From Olsenella profusa F0195 (lineage in GTDB: Bacteria; Actinomycetota; Coriobacteriia; Coriobacteriales; Atopobiaceae), in assembly GCF_000468755.1 (NCBI RefSeq), contig NZ_AWEZ01000029.1:19914-83913 (forward strand): a stretch of DNA of 64,000 nucleotides, written 5' to 3'. Of this stretch, positions 26,191 to 36,500 are shown piece by piece. The notes below the pieces were generated by a model. It made no database searches. It was not told the origin of the DNA and worked only from the letters and a program-made list of their open reading frames with translations. The position numbers and the translations under genes are program-made. Numbering within the stretch: the stretch's first letter is position 1; each line of letters begins with the position of its first letter.

Positions 26191-26336
26191 GGTGCTTGCA
26201 CCTTTCATCTGGCGTTGTGCATACCCTCTCGTGGCTACCGGCAACCCACTCGGTGATGGCAACCAACTGTCCCCCAGCTACCAGGGAGCTAAGCTGCAGC
26301 GGCTCAAGGCTCCATACGGCAAAGGAAGCGAAGAAC

Positions 26337-27407
26337 ATGAGGAACTCCAAGGCGATTCTCGTCACGCCCAAGCACTTCGAGATCAAGGAGGCTCCGGTGC
26401 CCGAGCCGGGTCCCAGGGAGGTGCTGATCAAGGTGAGCTATGTCGGCATGTGCGGGTCCGACATCCACGGCTTCGAGTTTGGCCCCTTCATCCCGCCCAA
26501 GGATCCCACGCAAGAGATCGGTCTTGGCCACGAGGTGTCCGGCGAGGTCGTGAAGGTTGGCAGCGAGGTCACGAAGCTCAAGCCGGGTGATCACGTCCTG
26601 GTCGAGCCGGGCGTACCCGAAGGCTCGTGCGAGTACTGCCGCACCGGCCGGTATAATATCTGCCCCGACGTTGACTTCATGGCGACACAGCCAAACTACC
26701 GTGGTGCGCTCTGCCAGTACATGACACACCCGGAAGCCTGGGTCTATCCCGTGCCCGAGAGTATGGACATGGTCGAGGCCGCCCTCGTCGAACCCGCAGC
26801 CGTCGGCATGCATGCCGCGATCCTCGGTGGCGCCTCCCTGGGTAGCCATATCGTGATCCTGGGATGTGGCACCATCGGCCTCATGACGCTTCAGGCCTGC
26901 CGCAGCCTTGGCGCCACGGACATCACCGTCGTCGACGTCATCCCCTCCAAGCTCGAGCTCGCACGGAAGCTCGGTGCCAAGGAGACCATCAATGGCAAGG
27001 AGGTCGACACGGTCGCCTACCTCCGCTCCCCGGAGAGGTTTGGCGACCACGGCGTGGACCTCGTCTTCGAGTGCGGCGGCTCTGGCTTCCTGGCGCAGCA
27101 GGCTGTCCAGATGGTGGCGCGTGGTGGAAGGATCATGATGGTCGGTACCCAGAGCAAACCGGTGCCCATCGACTTCCTCAAGATCAACCGCGAGGTCACC
27201 ATCCAAACCTCCTTCCGCTACTGCAACGACTATCCGCGCACCATCGAGGCCATCGTGAGTGGCACGTTCAATGTCAGGGACATGGTCACGAACATCTATG
27301 ACTACCGTGACGTGCAGCGGGCCTTCACGGATGCCATCGACCCTGAGAAGAAGGTCGATATGGTCAAGGGTGTCGTGAAGGTCGCGGGCACCCCTGGCTG
27401 CGAGTAG
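26337..27407 (+). CDS. Sorbitol/L-iditol-type zinc dehydrogenase (MDR family) 2
   Basis: 356 residues from ATG 26337; the reading frame is open far upstream inside the MFS gene but without homology. The catalytic zinc region GMCGSDIHGFEFG and GLGHEVSGEV and the NAD-binding ILGCGTIGLMTLQACRSLGA are intact. The structural zinc lobe has three Cys (SCEYCRTGRYNIC); the first is Glu, as in sorbitol dehydrogenases that lack the structural zinc. This favours a polyol-to-ketose oxidation. It differs clearly from the 23597 dehydrogenase, so the pathway may have two redox steps. Confidence 0.92.
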   Translation: MRNSKAILVTPKHFEIKEAPVPEPGPREVLIKVSYVGMCGSDIHGFEFGPFIPPKDPTQEIGLGHEVSGEVVKVGSEVTKLKPGDHVLVEPGVPEGSCEYCRTGRYNICPDVDFMATQPNYRGALCQYMTHPEAWVYPVPESMDMVEAALVEPAAVGMHAAILGGASLGSHIVILGCGTIGLMTLQACRSLGATDITVVDVIPSKLELARKLGAKETINGKEVDTVAYLRSPERFGDHGVDLVFECGGSGFLAQQAVQMVARGGRIMMVGTQSKPVPIDFLKINREVTIQTSFRYCNDYPRTIEAIVSGTFNVRDMVTNIYDYRDVQRAFTDAIDPEKKVDMVKGVVKVAGTPGCE

Positions 27408-27553
27408 AGGCCCTCTTCACGGGGCTGCGGGACGGATGCGGCAGGGTCCCTTTTCCCGTATCAGTCCCGCAGTCCCATCGGATGGACATCCTTGTCCCAT
27501 CGAACCACGCCAGCAATCTGTCTTGACGGATCAAGAACGAAAGGAAGCACAGC

Positions 27554-28396
27554 ATGCTCGCAAACATCGAGTATTGGGAGAACAAGGCAAAGGAAGGCCA
27601 GTTTGCAATCCCGCATTTCAACGTCTGGAACGCCGAGATGCTCATGGGCGTCATCGACGCAGCTGAGGAGGACAATGCACCGGTCATCATCTCCTTCGGC
27701 ACCGGCTTCGTGGGCAACACCTCCTTCGAGGACTTCTGCTGGATGATGGTGTCGATGGCAAAGAATGCCAAGGTTCCCGTCATCACGCACTGGGATCACG
27801 GTCGCAGCTTGGAGATCATCCAGAATGCCTACACCCACGGCATGAACTCCGTGATGCGTGATGCCTCCGCCCTGCCGTTTGGGGAGAACATGAAGGAGAT
27901 CAAGGCTGCCGTCGACTACTTCCATCCCTTGGGCGTGCCGGTCGAGGCCGAGCTTGGCCATGTCGGTAACGAGACGGTGTATGAGGAGGCACTCGCTGCC
28001 TACGCCTATACCGACCCATCCTTGGCAGCAGAGTTTGTCGAGCGTACCAGCTGTGACTCCCTTGCCGTTGCGATTGGCAACGTCCATGGGCACTACTCGG
28101 CGACACCAAAGCTCAACTTCGAGGTGGTCGAGAGGTGCCGCGACGCCGTGAGCGTGCCTCTGGTCCTTCACGGTGCATCGGGCATTGGCGACGAGGACAT
28201 CAAGACCGCCATCTCTCTTGGCATCGCAAAGATCAACATCCATACCGAACTCTGCGATGCTGCCATGGCCGCCATCCAAAGGGGCACCGACAAGTCCTTC
28301 CTCGAGCTCGAGCGCTCCGTGCGTCAGGCTGTGAGGGAGCGTGCGCTCTACAAGATCGAGCTCTTCGGCGATGCCGACAAGGCCGATCTGAGGTAG
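27554..28396 (+). CDS. Class II ketose-bisphosphate aldolase (FbaA/GatY/KbaY family)
   Basis: 280 residues. The zinc and catalytic motifs are HWDHG (79-83; catalytic Asp81 and zinc His82), VEAELGHVGN, VAIGNVHGHY and PLVLHGASGIGDEDI. The usual 'MIDAS' segment reads MRDAS (101-105). The size fits tagatose- or fructose-bisphosphate aldolase paralogues used in catabolic operons. It cleaves a ketose-(bis)phosphate made by the kinase that follows six bases later. The exact sugar is unknown. Confidence 0.92.
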   Translation: MLANIEYWENKAKEGQFAIPHFNVWNAEMLMGVIDAAEEDNAPVIISFGTGFVGNTSFEDFCWMMVSMAKNAKVPVITHWDHGRSLEIIQNAYTHGMNSVMRDASALPFGENMKEIKAAVDYFHPLGVPVEAELGHVGNETVYEEALAAYAYTDPSLAAEFVERTSCDSLAVAIGNVHGHYSATPKLNFEVVERCRDAVSVPLVLHGASGIGDEDIKTAISLGIAKINIHTELCDAAMAAIQRGTDKSFLELERSVRQAVRERALYKIELFGDADKADLR

Positions 28397-28402
28397 TGGA
28401 TC

Positions 28403-29407
28403 ATGACAGCCAGTTCACATCAGGCACAGATGACAATGCAGATCGTCGCCCCTCCCCTCGACGTGGTCTGCATCGGTGCGGCCATCGTCGACGTTCCCCT
28501 GCGGCCGGTCAGCAAGGACATCTTCGACCACGAGTCCTATCCGCTCGATCGAATTGGCATGACCATCGGCGGCGATGCGATCAACGAGTCGACCATCATC
28601 AGCAGGCTCGGACACAGGGTCGGCCTCATGAGCATGGTCGGGCAGGATATCATGGGAAACTTCATCTTGGATCACTGCCGCCGCGAGGGCATTGACACGG
28701 CAGGCGTCCGCCAGCGTGCAGGTGTCGACACATCGATCAATATCGGCCTTGTCACGGCAGATGGAGAGCGTACCTTCGTCACCAACCGCAATGGCAGCCT
28801 CTGGAAGATGTCGATTGACGACATGGACCTTTCCCTTGTGGGACGGGCCCGGGTTCTTTCGCTTGCAAGCTTCTTTAACAACCCACGTCTTGACAACGCG
28901 GCGCTTGTCAAGATCTTTCAGGTGGCGAGGGCTGCGGGAATGACGATTGTGGCGGACATGATCAAGCCGCGCCTGGGCGAGACGTTCGACGATATTGCCG
29001 AAGCGCTCTCCTATGTTGACTACTTCTTCCCCAACTGCGACGAGGCACGCCTCATGACAGGAGAGGAGGACATCGAGCGCGTTGCCGACAGGATCCTGGC
29101 ATACGGCGTGAGGCATGTCGTAATCAAGATCGGCAAGTCGGGCGTCTTCATAAAGGCTCACAGGGGCACCGCAATGACCGTCCCCGCCATGAAGGGCATC
29201 ACGGCTCTCGATACGATCGGTGCGGGCGACAACTTCGCCTCGGGCTTCATCGCAGGCCTTCTTGAGGGGAAGCCCTTGACCGCGTGCGGAGCATATGGAA
29301 ACGTCGCCGCGTCCCTGGCAATCACAAGCATCGGCGCCACGACCGGTGTGAAGAGCAGGGAGTCCTTCGAGCGCCAGCTCGAAGCGTACCGACGTCAGCA
29401 GGCATAG
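28403..29407 (+). CDS. PfkB-family sugar kinase
   Basis: 334 residues. It has DVVCIGAAIVDVPL at the N-terminus, GGDAINESTIISRLGH in place of the GG-x-x-x-N sugar motif, and the catalytic ALDTIGAGDNFASGFIAGLLEG with the GAGD anion hole and catalytic Asp. The start is 6 bases after the aldolase stop, so the kinase-aldolase pair is likely translationally linked: phosphorylate, then cleave. About 18 extra N-terminal residues precede the fold. The residues in the sugar motif differ from ribokinase; substrate unknown. Confidence 0.9.
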   Translation: MTASSHQAQMTMQIVAPPLDVVCIGAAIVDVPLRPVSKDIFDHESYPLDRIGMTIGGDAINESTIISRLGHRVGLMSMVGQDIMGNFILDHCRREGIDTAGVRQRAGVDTSINIGLVTADGERTFVTNRNGSLWKMSIDDMDLSLVGRARVLSLASFFNNPRLDNAALVKIFQVARAAGMTIVADMIKPRLGETFDDIAEALSYVDYFFPNCDEARLMTGEEDIERVADRILAYGVRHVVIKIGKSGVFIKAHRGTAMTVPAMKGITALDTIGAGDNFASGFIAGLLEGKPLTACGAYGNVAASLAITSIGATTGVKSRESFERQLEAYRRQQA

Positions 29408-29498
29408 AAGCCAATCGATGAGTCTCACCGCCCCCTCTTGGCGTGTCGGGAGGATTGCACCATCGGACGAGACAGCATGTCTCAGGAAGGAATACGCC

Positions 29499-30485
29499 AT
29501 GCGCTACATGGAATTGGGCAGCTCCGGCATCCAGATATCGAAGATGGGCCTTGGCACATGGGCCATCGGTGGAGGCCCTGCCTGGAGCGGCGGCCCTGAC
29601 GAGGACCGTGCCGTCGACACCATCGTCACGGCCGTCGAATCCGGCATCAACATGGTCGATACGGCCCCAGGCTACAACTTCGGCAACAGCGAGCGCATGG
29701 TCGGCAAGGCGCTTGCCAAGCTTGACCGTTCCCAGGTGGTCCTGGTCACAAAGTGCGGCGTCGTATGGAACCGCACGGGTGCGGTCTGGAACAAGGTGGG
29801 CGACCGCCAGCTCTACAAGAACCTGACGCCCGCCTCGATCCGTCTCGAGGTCGAGGAGTCGCTTGAGCGCCTCGGTACCGACTACATTGATCTCTATATG
29901 ACGCACTGGCCCTCTGTCGAGCCGTTCTATACACCAATCAGCGAGACGGCGGCAGAGCTCAACAAGCTCAAGGAGGAGGGCAGGATTCGCGCCATCGGTG
30001 CCGCCAACGTCAGCATTTCCCAGATCAAGGAGTATCTGGGCTGCTGCGAGCTCGATCTGGTGCAGGGCAAGTACAGCGTCCTCGATCGCGCCGTCGAGGA
30101 CGAGCTCATCCCACTCTGTAGGGAGAACAGGATTACGATGCAGGCCTACTCGCCGCTCGAGCAAGGCCTTCTTACGGGCACCGTCTCGAAGGACTACCGG
30201 CCCGAGCCGGGCAATGCCCGCGCCAACAAGAAGTGGTGGCAGCCAGGCAACATGGAGCGCGTCATCGACATGCTCGACGCCTGGAGGCCCCTGTCCGAGA
30301 AGTACCGCTGCGGCATTCCGGCGCTCTGCCTGGCCTGGATCATGAACCAGGGCGATACCGTGAACCTGCTTACTGGGGCGACGTCTCCCGGCGAGGTGCG
30401 CATGAACGTGCCCGCAGCAGATATCGTCCTCTCTGACGAGGACAGGCAGCTGATGCGGAAGATGGCCGAGGGACTGGACGGATAG
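29499..30485 (+). CDS. Aldo/keto reductase
   Basis: 328 residues from ATG 29499 (AGGAAGG before it). TIM-barrel AKR with the catalytic tetrad: Asp in NMVDTAPGYNFGNSE, Tyr within the same motif, Lys in VLVTKCGVVW and His in LYMTHWPSVEPF. The NADPH-site LTGATSPGEVRMN is near the C-terminus. It resembles the YajO/IolS group acting on sugar aldehydes. In this locus it could interconvert an aldose and polyol. Confidence 0.92.
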   Translation: MRYMELGSSGIQISKMGLGTWAIGGGPAWSGGPDEDRAVDTIVTAVESGINMVDTAPGYNFGNSERMVGKALAKLDRSQVVLVTKCGVVWNRTGAVWNKVGDRQLYKNLTPASIRLEVEESLERLGTDYIDLYMTHWPSVEPFYTPISETAAELNKLKEEGRIRAIGAANVSISQIKEYLGCCELDLVQGKYSVLDRAVEDELIPLCRENRITMQAYSPLEQGLLTGTVSKDYRPEPGNARANKKWWQPGNMERVIDMLDAWRPLSEKYRCGIPALCLAWIMNQGDTVNLLTGATSPGEVRMNVPAADIVLSDEDRQLMRKMAEGLDG

Positions 30486-30566
30486 CGCCGCCCACATCGA
30501 GGCATGGGGGTCACGAAGCGTCCCTGTGCCGCTGTCGACTGAAGCTGGACCTGAGGGGAGGCCGCT

Positions 30567-31937
30567 ATGAGCGACAATGCGACCGGGACAAAGAAGAATG
30601 ATGCGGGAAGTTCGATAGTGCGAAGGATTTTCATCGCCGTGATACTCGGCTTCATCGTAGGCATCGGTTGCCTGGCACTGCGCGTGCAACTGGGTGAGTC
30701 GAGCCAGACATGGAGCATCCTGTACAGTCTGCTCTTTGTGGACGTCACATCTGCGGAAGGAACCACCGGAGTCGGCCTCTTCTACATCGCGGGTCAGCTC
30801 TTCATGCATGCGCTTCAGGTCGCTATCGTACCCCTGGTCCTGACCTCACTGTCCCTTGCCATCTGTGGGTTGACCGACCCCAAGAGACTCAGCAACATCG
30901 CTATGAAGACCATCATTACGTTCCTGTGCTTCTATGCGGTGACCGCGGTCCTTGCGGCGACGATTGCCTATTCCGTCAAGATGGCAGGCGGCTTTACCGT
31001 GACGCTCCCAAATGGGCAGGCAACTGAGCTTGCGACGCTCGATGCCTATAACCCGCTTGCCACCATCCTTGGCATCGTCCCTCCGAACATGCTCTCTGCC
31101 TTCTCGTCGAATAACCAGATCCTTGCTGTCTGCTTCGTGGCAATCGTGCTCGGCATCTGCATGTCGCGCATGGGAGGCAAGGTGCAGCCGCTGAAGGACG
31201 TCCTCGAGAACGTCAATGGCATCATCGACACGTGTCTCACCTTCGTCATCAATCACTGCGCACCGTCTGCGATCTTCTGCATGATCGTACGTGGGCTTGC
31301 TCTGTATGGCATCGAGTACGTTCGTCCGACGCTGGTATGGATGGCAACGACGATGTTGGGCTGCATCGGCCTTCTCTTCATCATCTATCCCGTCGGCATC
31401 GTCCTGGCCACACGCCTGAGCCCTCTGCCATTCATCAGGAAGACTGGAAAGATCGCCCTCTTCGGCGCTGCCACCCAGTCCTCCGCAGCGACCCTGCCGC
31501 TCAACATGAAGACCTGCATGGAGGAGTTGGGCTGTCCCGAGGAGGTCACGAGCTTCGTGATGCCGACAGGGATGACGGTGCACATGAACGGCACCTCTGC
31601 CATGCAGATCATCGCGGTCACCTTCATTGCGACCGCAGCGGGCGTCGACATCACACCTGGCATGCTGGTGGTGGCAGCCCTCATCTCCATCTCCTGCGCC
31701 TTTGGGACACCTCCTGTCCCTGCTGCCGGCACGACGCTCGTCTACGTGGTGATGTTGGGCCTCGGCCTTGACGCTCCGCCCTGCCTGACCTGCTACTCCC
31801 TGGTCCTGGCTATGAACTATCTGCCGGGCATGGCGGTGATGCCGATGAATGTGGTTGGCGATGCCGCCACAAACGTGATCGTGAGCTTCAGGGAGGGCGT
31901 GCTCGACAAGGAGATGTATATGGGCAGGACGAAGTAG
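30567..31937 (+). CDS. DAACS (dicarboxylate/amino acid:cation) symporter
   Basis: 456 residues, eight or more hydrophobic helices and two re-entrant loops. The family motif for the HP1 serine-rich loop is FGAATQSSAATLPL, and the helix 7/HP2 region contains MPTGMTVHMNGTSAMQII and FGTPPVPAAG. The family imports glutamate, aspartate, succinate or serine/threonine. A dicarboxylate carrier inside a sugar-catabolic operon is unusual; it may bring a sugar diacid or an amino-sugar derivative. It starts 81 bases after the aldo/keto reductase. Confidence 0.92.
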   Translation: MSDNATGTKKNDAGSSIVRRIFIAVILGFIVGIGCLALRVQLGESSQTWSILYSLLFVDVTSAEGTTGVGLFYIAGQLFMHALQVAIVPLVLTSLSLAICGLTDPKRLSNIAMKTIITFLCFYAVTAVLAATIAYSVKMAGGFTVTLPNGQATELATLDAYNPLATILGIVPPNMLSAFSSNNQILAVCFVAIVLGICMSRMGGKVQPLKDVLENVNGIIDTCLTFVINHCAPSAIFCMIVRGLALYGIEYVRPTLVWMATTMLGCIGLLFIIYPVGIVLATRLSPLPFIRKTGKIALFGAATQSSAATLPLNMKTCMEELGCPEEVTSFVMPTGMTVHMNGTSAMQIIAVTFIATAAGVDITPGMLVVAALISISCAFGTPPVPAAGTTLVYVVMLGLGLDAPPCLTCYSLVLAMNYLPGMAVMPMNVVGDAATNVIVSFREGVLDKEMYMGRTK

Positions 31938-31984
31938 CGGGAAAGTGGTGGCTGCATTTCTGATATCTCATGAACCGCATGGCA

Positions 31985-32023
31985 ATCTGGGCAGCAGACG
32001 GAGCAATCCGGAGCTGCCCAGAT
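31985..32023 (+). terminator. Stem-loop after the symporter gene, possible terminator
   Basis: Perfect 11-base arms ATCTGGGCAGC (31985-31995) and GCTGCCCAGAT (32013-32023) separated by 17 bases, about 50 bases past the stop. No T-tract. A second inverted repeat CAGCTGAC/GTCAGCTG (32061-32068, 32089-32096) follows and could be an operator for the DeoR gene. Confidence 0.4.
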
Positions 32024-32171
32024 GCTTGTGTCAAGGATGGAGGCGGCATAGGATAGGCAACAGCTGACCGGAAATCCGGATGATGGCCGTCAGCTGGGGT
32101 GGCTGTTACGCGAGCTCTCTCGACACTACCTTTTCGGACGGGTGCTTCCCTTATGCATTTGAGGTTGGGAC

Positions 32172-32930
32172 ATGAAAGCAGCAGAGCGACAGGAACAGAT
32201 GAAACAGTACATCCAGGCTGCCGACCGCGTGACCGTGGCAGAGCTCAGTGGGCATTGGGGCATCACCGAGGAGACGGTTCGCCGTGATCTTGACAAGCTC
32301 GAGTCCCAAGGGTCAGTCACCAGGGTTCATGGCGGGGCGATCTGGAATGGCTTCGTCGATACGGGAGGCGAGCATTTCGTCAGACGCCACAAGATCAATG
32401 CAAGGGAAAAGGGCTATATCGCCCTCAAGGCTGCTGAGGTCATCCATCCCTGTGAGACAATCATCGCCGATGCGAGCTCTACAGTCTTAGAGGCCCTGAA
32501 GGCCGTCGGCGACGAGCGTCGGCTGACCGTGATCACCAACTCGTCGAAGATTTGTGATGGAAGCTTCGAGCCAGCCTACAACCTAATCTGCACAGGCGGA
32601 ATCTACAATTGGAAGTCCCTCTCCTTCCAGGGAGAGTCCGCCCTGGAGAGCATCAGGAAGTATCGCGTCGATCTGGCCATCTTAGGCTGCAAGGCACTTG
32701 ACCTTGACCTTGGCGTGATGGACTCATACGAGAGCGAAGCGGTCGTGAAGCGCGTGATGGTGGAGCAGGCAGACAAGGTCGCGATACTGGCCGATCATAC
32801 GAAGTTCGACAAGGTGGCCCTCCTCAAGTTGATGGACTTGGGAGATATCTCCTACATCATTACCGATAGGGAGCCATCCAAGGAATGGGTGTCGCTCTGC
32901 AGGACAGCGGGCGTCGGCCTCCTGTACTGA
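32172..32930 (+). CDS. DeoR-family transcriptional regulator of the polyol/sugar locus
   Basis: 252 residues. The N-terminal winged helix (RVTVAELSGHWGITEETVRRDLDKLESQGSVTRVHGGAI) is the DeoR signature. The C-terminal DeoRC sensor domain includes IIADASSTVLEAL, VITNSSKI and VAILADHTKFDKVALLK. These regulators repress catabolic operons and respond to a phosphorylated sugar intermediate. As the last gene in the run it probably controls 23597-31937. A second DeoR protein at 59357 serves the other PTS locus. Confidence 0.93.
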   Translation: MKAAERQEQMKQYIQAADRVTVAELSGHWGITEETVRRDLDKLESQGSVTRVHGGAIWNGFVDTGGEHFVRRHKINAREKGYIALKAAEVIHPCETIIADASSTVLEALKAVGDERRLTVITNSSKICDGSFEPAYNLICTGGIYNWKSLSFQGESALESIRKYRVDLAILGCKALDLDLGVMDSYESEAVVKRVMVEQADKVAILADHTKFDKVALLKLMDLGDISYIITDREPSKEWVSLCRTAGVGLLY

Positions 32931-33562
32931 TGCCCACATGGCTAGTTCGAGCCAGCGGAGATGTTGGCCAGCTCGTCGGGATGCCCACTCTGTCTGAGCC
33001 GGTAGAGGAACGAACCGTCAACCTCCCCTCCTTCGGGCAAGGCACCCAGAAGTCACCCACCGCGCTGCCCGCGAGTTGCCGGAACAGCCCGTTGTGCATG
33101 TGGACGCAGCTTACCCTAAGGCACGTCGGCGGGATAGAAGGGGGTGCCGCCCTTGTGTGCAACATTACCCATCCCTATTTCGACGAAGGGATCTCTCTGA
33201 GGTTCGGCACCGCCTATCGGTGTGAGGGCGCATGGGATGAGGACGGCAAGGCCTGAGTGAGTGGGATTACCTCGATGCGAGGAGCCCCATGAACGTCAAC
33301 CATACCAGCGGCAGAGTCGCCAGAGATTTCCATCATCGCTCTGCCGAAGACATTGAGCTGCTGTTCGTAGTCGAGGTACCGCTCGACTGCCGCCACGCAT
33401 CCATACCCGGTCGTCATTCAGACTCCCCTCATCCTCAGCTGGGGGAGCGCACCTGGAGTTTGGGTGTGCAGAAGTGCGGCGGCAGGGCTACTATCATGAG
33501 CAGATGCTTCGTGGCATCCGTTGTGACAAGCCTGGGCTGACTACTCGGGGAGATGACGTGCC
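32931..33562. other. Gene-poor stretch between the sugar locus and the SF1 helicase
   Basis: About 630 bases. Plus-strand frames show no recognisable domain. A short minus-strand frame with a plausible ribosome-binding site (33214-33417) is listed separately. No palindromes or terminators stand out. Confidence 0.4.
33214..33417 (-). CDS. Possible small protein or gene fragment, unknown
   Basis: On the minus strand ATG at 33417 is preceded by GAGGGGAG at good spacing. It encodes 67 residues whose first about 55 (MTTGYGCVAAVERYLDYEQQ to RIEVIPLTQAL) have a normal amino-acid mix, followed by a Ser/His-rich tail that looks like out-of-frame run-on. It may be the 5' end of a lost gene. No family recognised. 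Confidence 0.3.
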   Translation of the reverse strand: MTTGYGCVAAVERYLDYEQQLNVFGRAMMEISGDSAAGMVDVHGAPRIEVIPLTQALPSSSHAPSHR

Positions 33563-36500
33563 GTGCGGAAAGACCGTAAGAACGCAATCCTAGACTCCTG
33601 GATCATGGTCGAGCGGCTCTCCGAGGGTGATATCAAGAGGCGCTCCAGTGCTATTCTCACGCTGCAGGATCTGCGAGATGGAGACTTTTACTCGTGCTTC
33701 AAGTCCCTGATGCAAAAGAGGCATGCAGCTACAGCGCGGCATGGCGGCATAGTCGCCTATGTTGGCGTCTTCGCATTCAAGGAAATGACTTCCCTGCTCC
33801 GGACAGCATACGGCCTCAAAGAGACCAATGAGGACGTATGCTCGGGAGACAAATTTCACCTCGCTCTCTACTTTGACAAGAACCTGAACCTCGATGGGGA
33901 CAAGACCTTCCTTACCGAGAGTGGCTATATCCTGCGAAACAGGGGAAAGGTTCCGGACATAGGCCAGTTTGACGCATATGAGGCTGAACGCAAGACGGAG
34001 TTAAAGCAAAAGTTTGATGGCACTGCCGATGATCAATCGGCGTTCAATGCGGCAATCCTCAGCGTGATGGACGACCTTGGAGTCTCCCTTGAGGAATGCT
34101 GCCTGCAAGTCGTACACAACCTCGAGTCAGATGCGACGAACCTCCATTCCTTCTTTCTCGATGACCTCCAGAAGGCAAAGGGCCTCAGCACGGATAATCT
34201 TGACCTCTATCTGAGCGCAGGCAATGCAGCCGGAAGGGTCAACTTGGACAGCAAATCGGACTCTGTGCACTTCAACCCACATGTCTTCGAAGACATTCTC
34301 CAACCGAAGAACTATCCGCTCGGAAGGTTTCCCAGCACTACCGAGCACGTCCTCTCGCTCATGCAGCAAGTCGCAGTGAACCTAGCGACGGGATATGACG
34401 ACCGCCAGATGAGAAGCGTCAACGGCCCACCGGGCACAGGCAAGACGACACTACTCAAGGACATCTTTGCCGAACTCATCGTACAGCAGGCCCATGACAT
34501 CGCCGAACTGCCCAGACATCAAATCAAGGGCACCGAAAGCACGCGCTACTACAACGACGCGTCCATTGGCGTCATCCCGAGGCATGTCGTCGAGAGCGGG
34601 ATAGTGGTTGCGAGCTCGAACAACGGAGCCGTCCAGAACATCGTGAATGAGCTGCCACTGGTGAAGGAGATTGACGACCGTCTGCTCGAAGAGCTGAGAG
34701 AGGCGGATTACTTTCGTGAAATCTCCAACTCGAAGTCCTTCCGCGACTGGGAGGGCGGCACAGAGGAAGGGCATCGGGAGAAGCCGGTGCACCAGACCAA
34801 CGAGGGGGAGAGTTGCTGGGGCCTGTTTTCGCTTGAGGGCGGAAGAGCGACAAACATGACGAACATCGTCACCAACGTGAAGCATGTGATGGAATACCTG
34901 CAGAATGACTATATGCCTGATGAGGATGTCTACGAGGCCTTCCTCGAACAGTACGGTCAGGTCGAGTCCATGCGCAGTGATGTGCAGGCCCTCGCAGACA
35001 AGGCGACTGCCCATGAGCATGATCTTAGAAGTCTTGACCAGCTTTCGGAAGAGCGTATCGCCACCCTGGCACAGCAGGATGACGAGCGCAGGAGGCTGGG
35101 CGAAGCACGACGAAGGGGGCTGGACGACTGGGAAGCCCGCAGAGACGGCCTGCAAAGGGAACTCGAGGGGACGCGCGTCCAGGAGCAGGCGCTATCGCAG
35201 AAGCTCAGCGAGGCAAGACGAGAGCGTGATGCCTTCACTACCCAAAGGCCTGGCCTATTTGCAGGTCGTGCCATCAGGGGGGACTATCGGAGAGGATTGG
35301 CCGACAGGAACGACCAGGTTGCTGCAATCAATGTCGAATGGCAGGCATGTATCGACCGTGAGGCTGCGGAGAAGATAGCCCTCGACAGGCTGAACGCCGA
35401 ACCTGCGAGCTTCGATGCGAGGCAGGCACAACAAGAGCGACACTTCTCTGCCAAGATGGACGAGCTCGAGAGGCAGATTGCTGCAGTGAGGCGACGCATT
35501 GGTACGTACGAAGGCGCTGTCAGGCGCCAGGGCATTGTGCCGCTCGACATGAGCCGTCCCTATGATGACCTACAGATGTCCAACCCATGGTTTGGGAGGG
35601 ATTACCGCATTTCCCAGTCAAGGCTGTTCATCATGGCGCTGCGCGTCCGCAAGCAGTTCCTCTATGACAACAGGAGGAACGTGAGGGCGGCCGTAAATAT
35701 CTGGGAGCATCAGTCACAGTGCGCAAGGAAGAACAAGCAGCTCATAGGTGTGGCATTCAACTGGATACATATGGTGATCCCTGTTATTAGCTCAACGTTC
35801 GCCAGCTTCTCGCGCATGTGTGCGAACCTCGGGGCAAACTCGCTTGGGCACCTCTTCGTGGACGAGGCCGGCCAGGCGCTCCCGCAGGCCAGCGTGGGCG
35901 CGATACTCAGGAGCAGGCATGTGATGGCTGTGGGCGATCCCCTGCAGATAAAGCCCGTGCTCACCCTTGACTCCAATGTGCTTGGGTTGCTCGGAGAGCA
36001 CTTTGGCGTCACTGAGAGATATCTTTCGGACTCCGCCTCTACCCAGACGTTGGTTGATTCGGCAAGCAGATATGGCTTCTATCGCGAGAAGGACGAGTCG
36101 GATGACTCTTGGATCGGCATTCCCCTGTGGGTGCACAGGCGCTGCCACTATCCCATGTTCACCATCTCAAATCGTATCTCGTATGGCGGACTCATGGTTC
36201 AGGCCAACAGGGATGGGTTCGGTAAGACGGGGTGGTATGACGTCTCCGGCAAGGCCGATGACAAATACGTTAGAGAACAGGGAGAGTTCCTCTCGAGAAG
36301 GATCAAGGAGCTGATGGAGAAGGATCCAAGGGTCGGGGACGAGGACGAGAAGGACATCGTATACGTCATCACTCCGTTTGCCAATGTGGCACGGCACCTG
36401 TCCCAGAAGTTATGGAAGATTGGGTTTACTCGCTATGACGATAGTGACAGGCCCACAAATGTGGGAACGATTCACACGTTCCAGGGCAAGGAGGCGCCTG

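Noticed and set aside
31985..32096. Riboswitch or structured leader before the DeoR gene
   Set aside because: Two independent inverted repeats are visible, but no known riboswitch core could be recognised; listed only as stem-loop and operator candidate.
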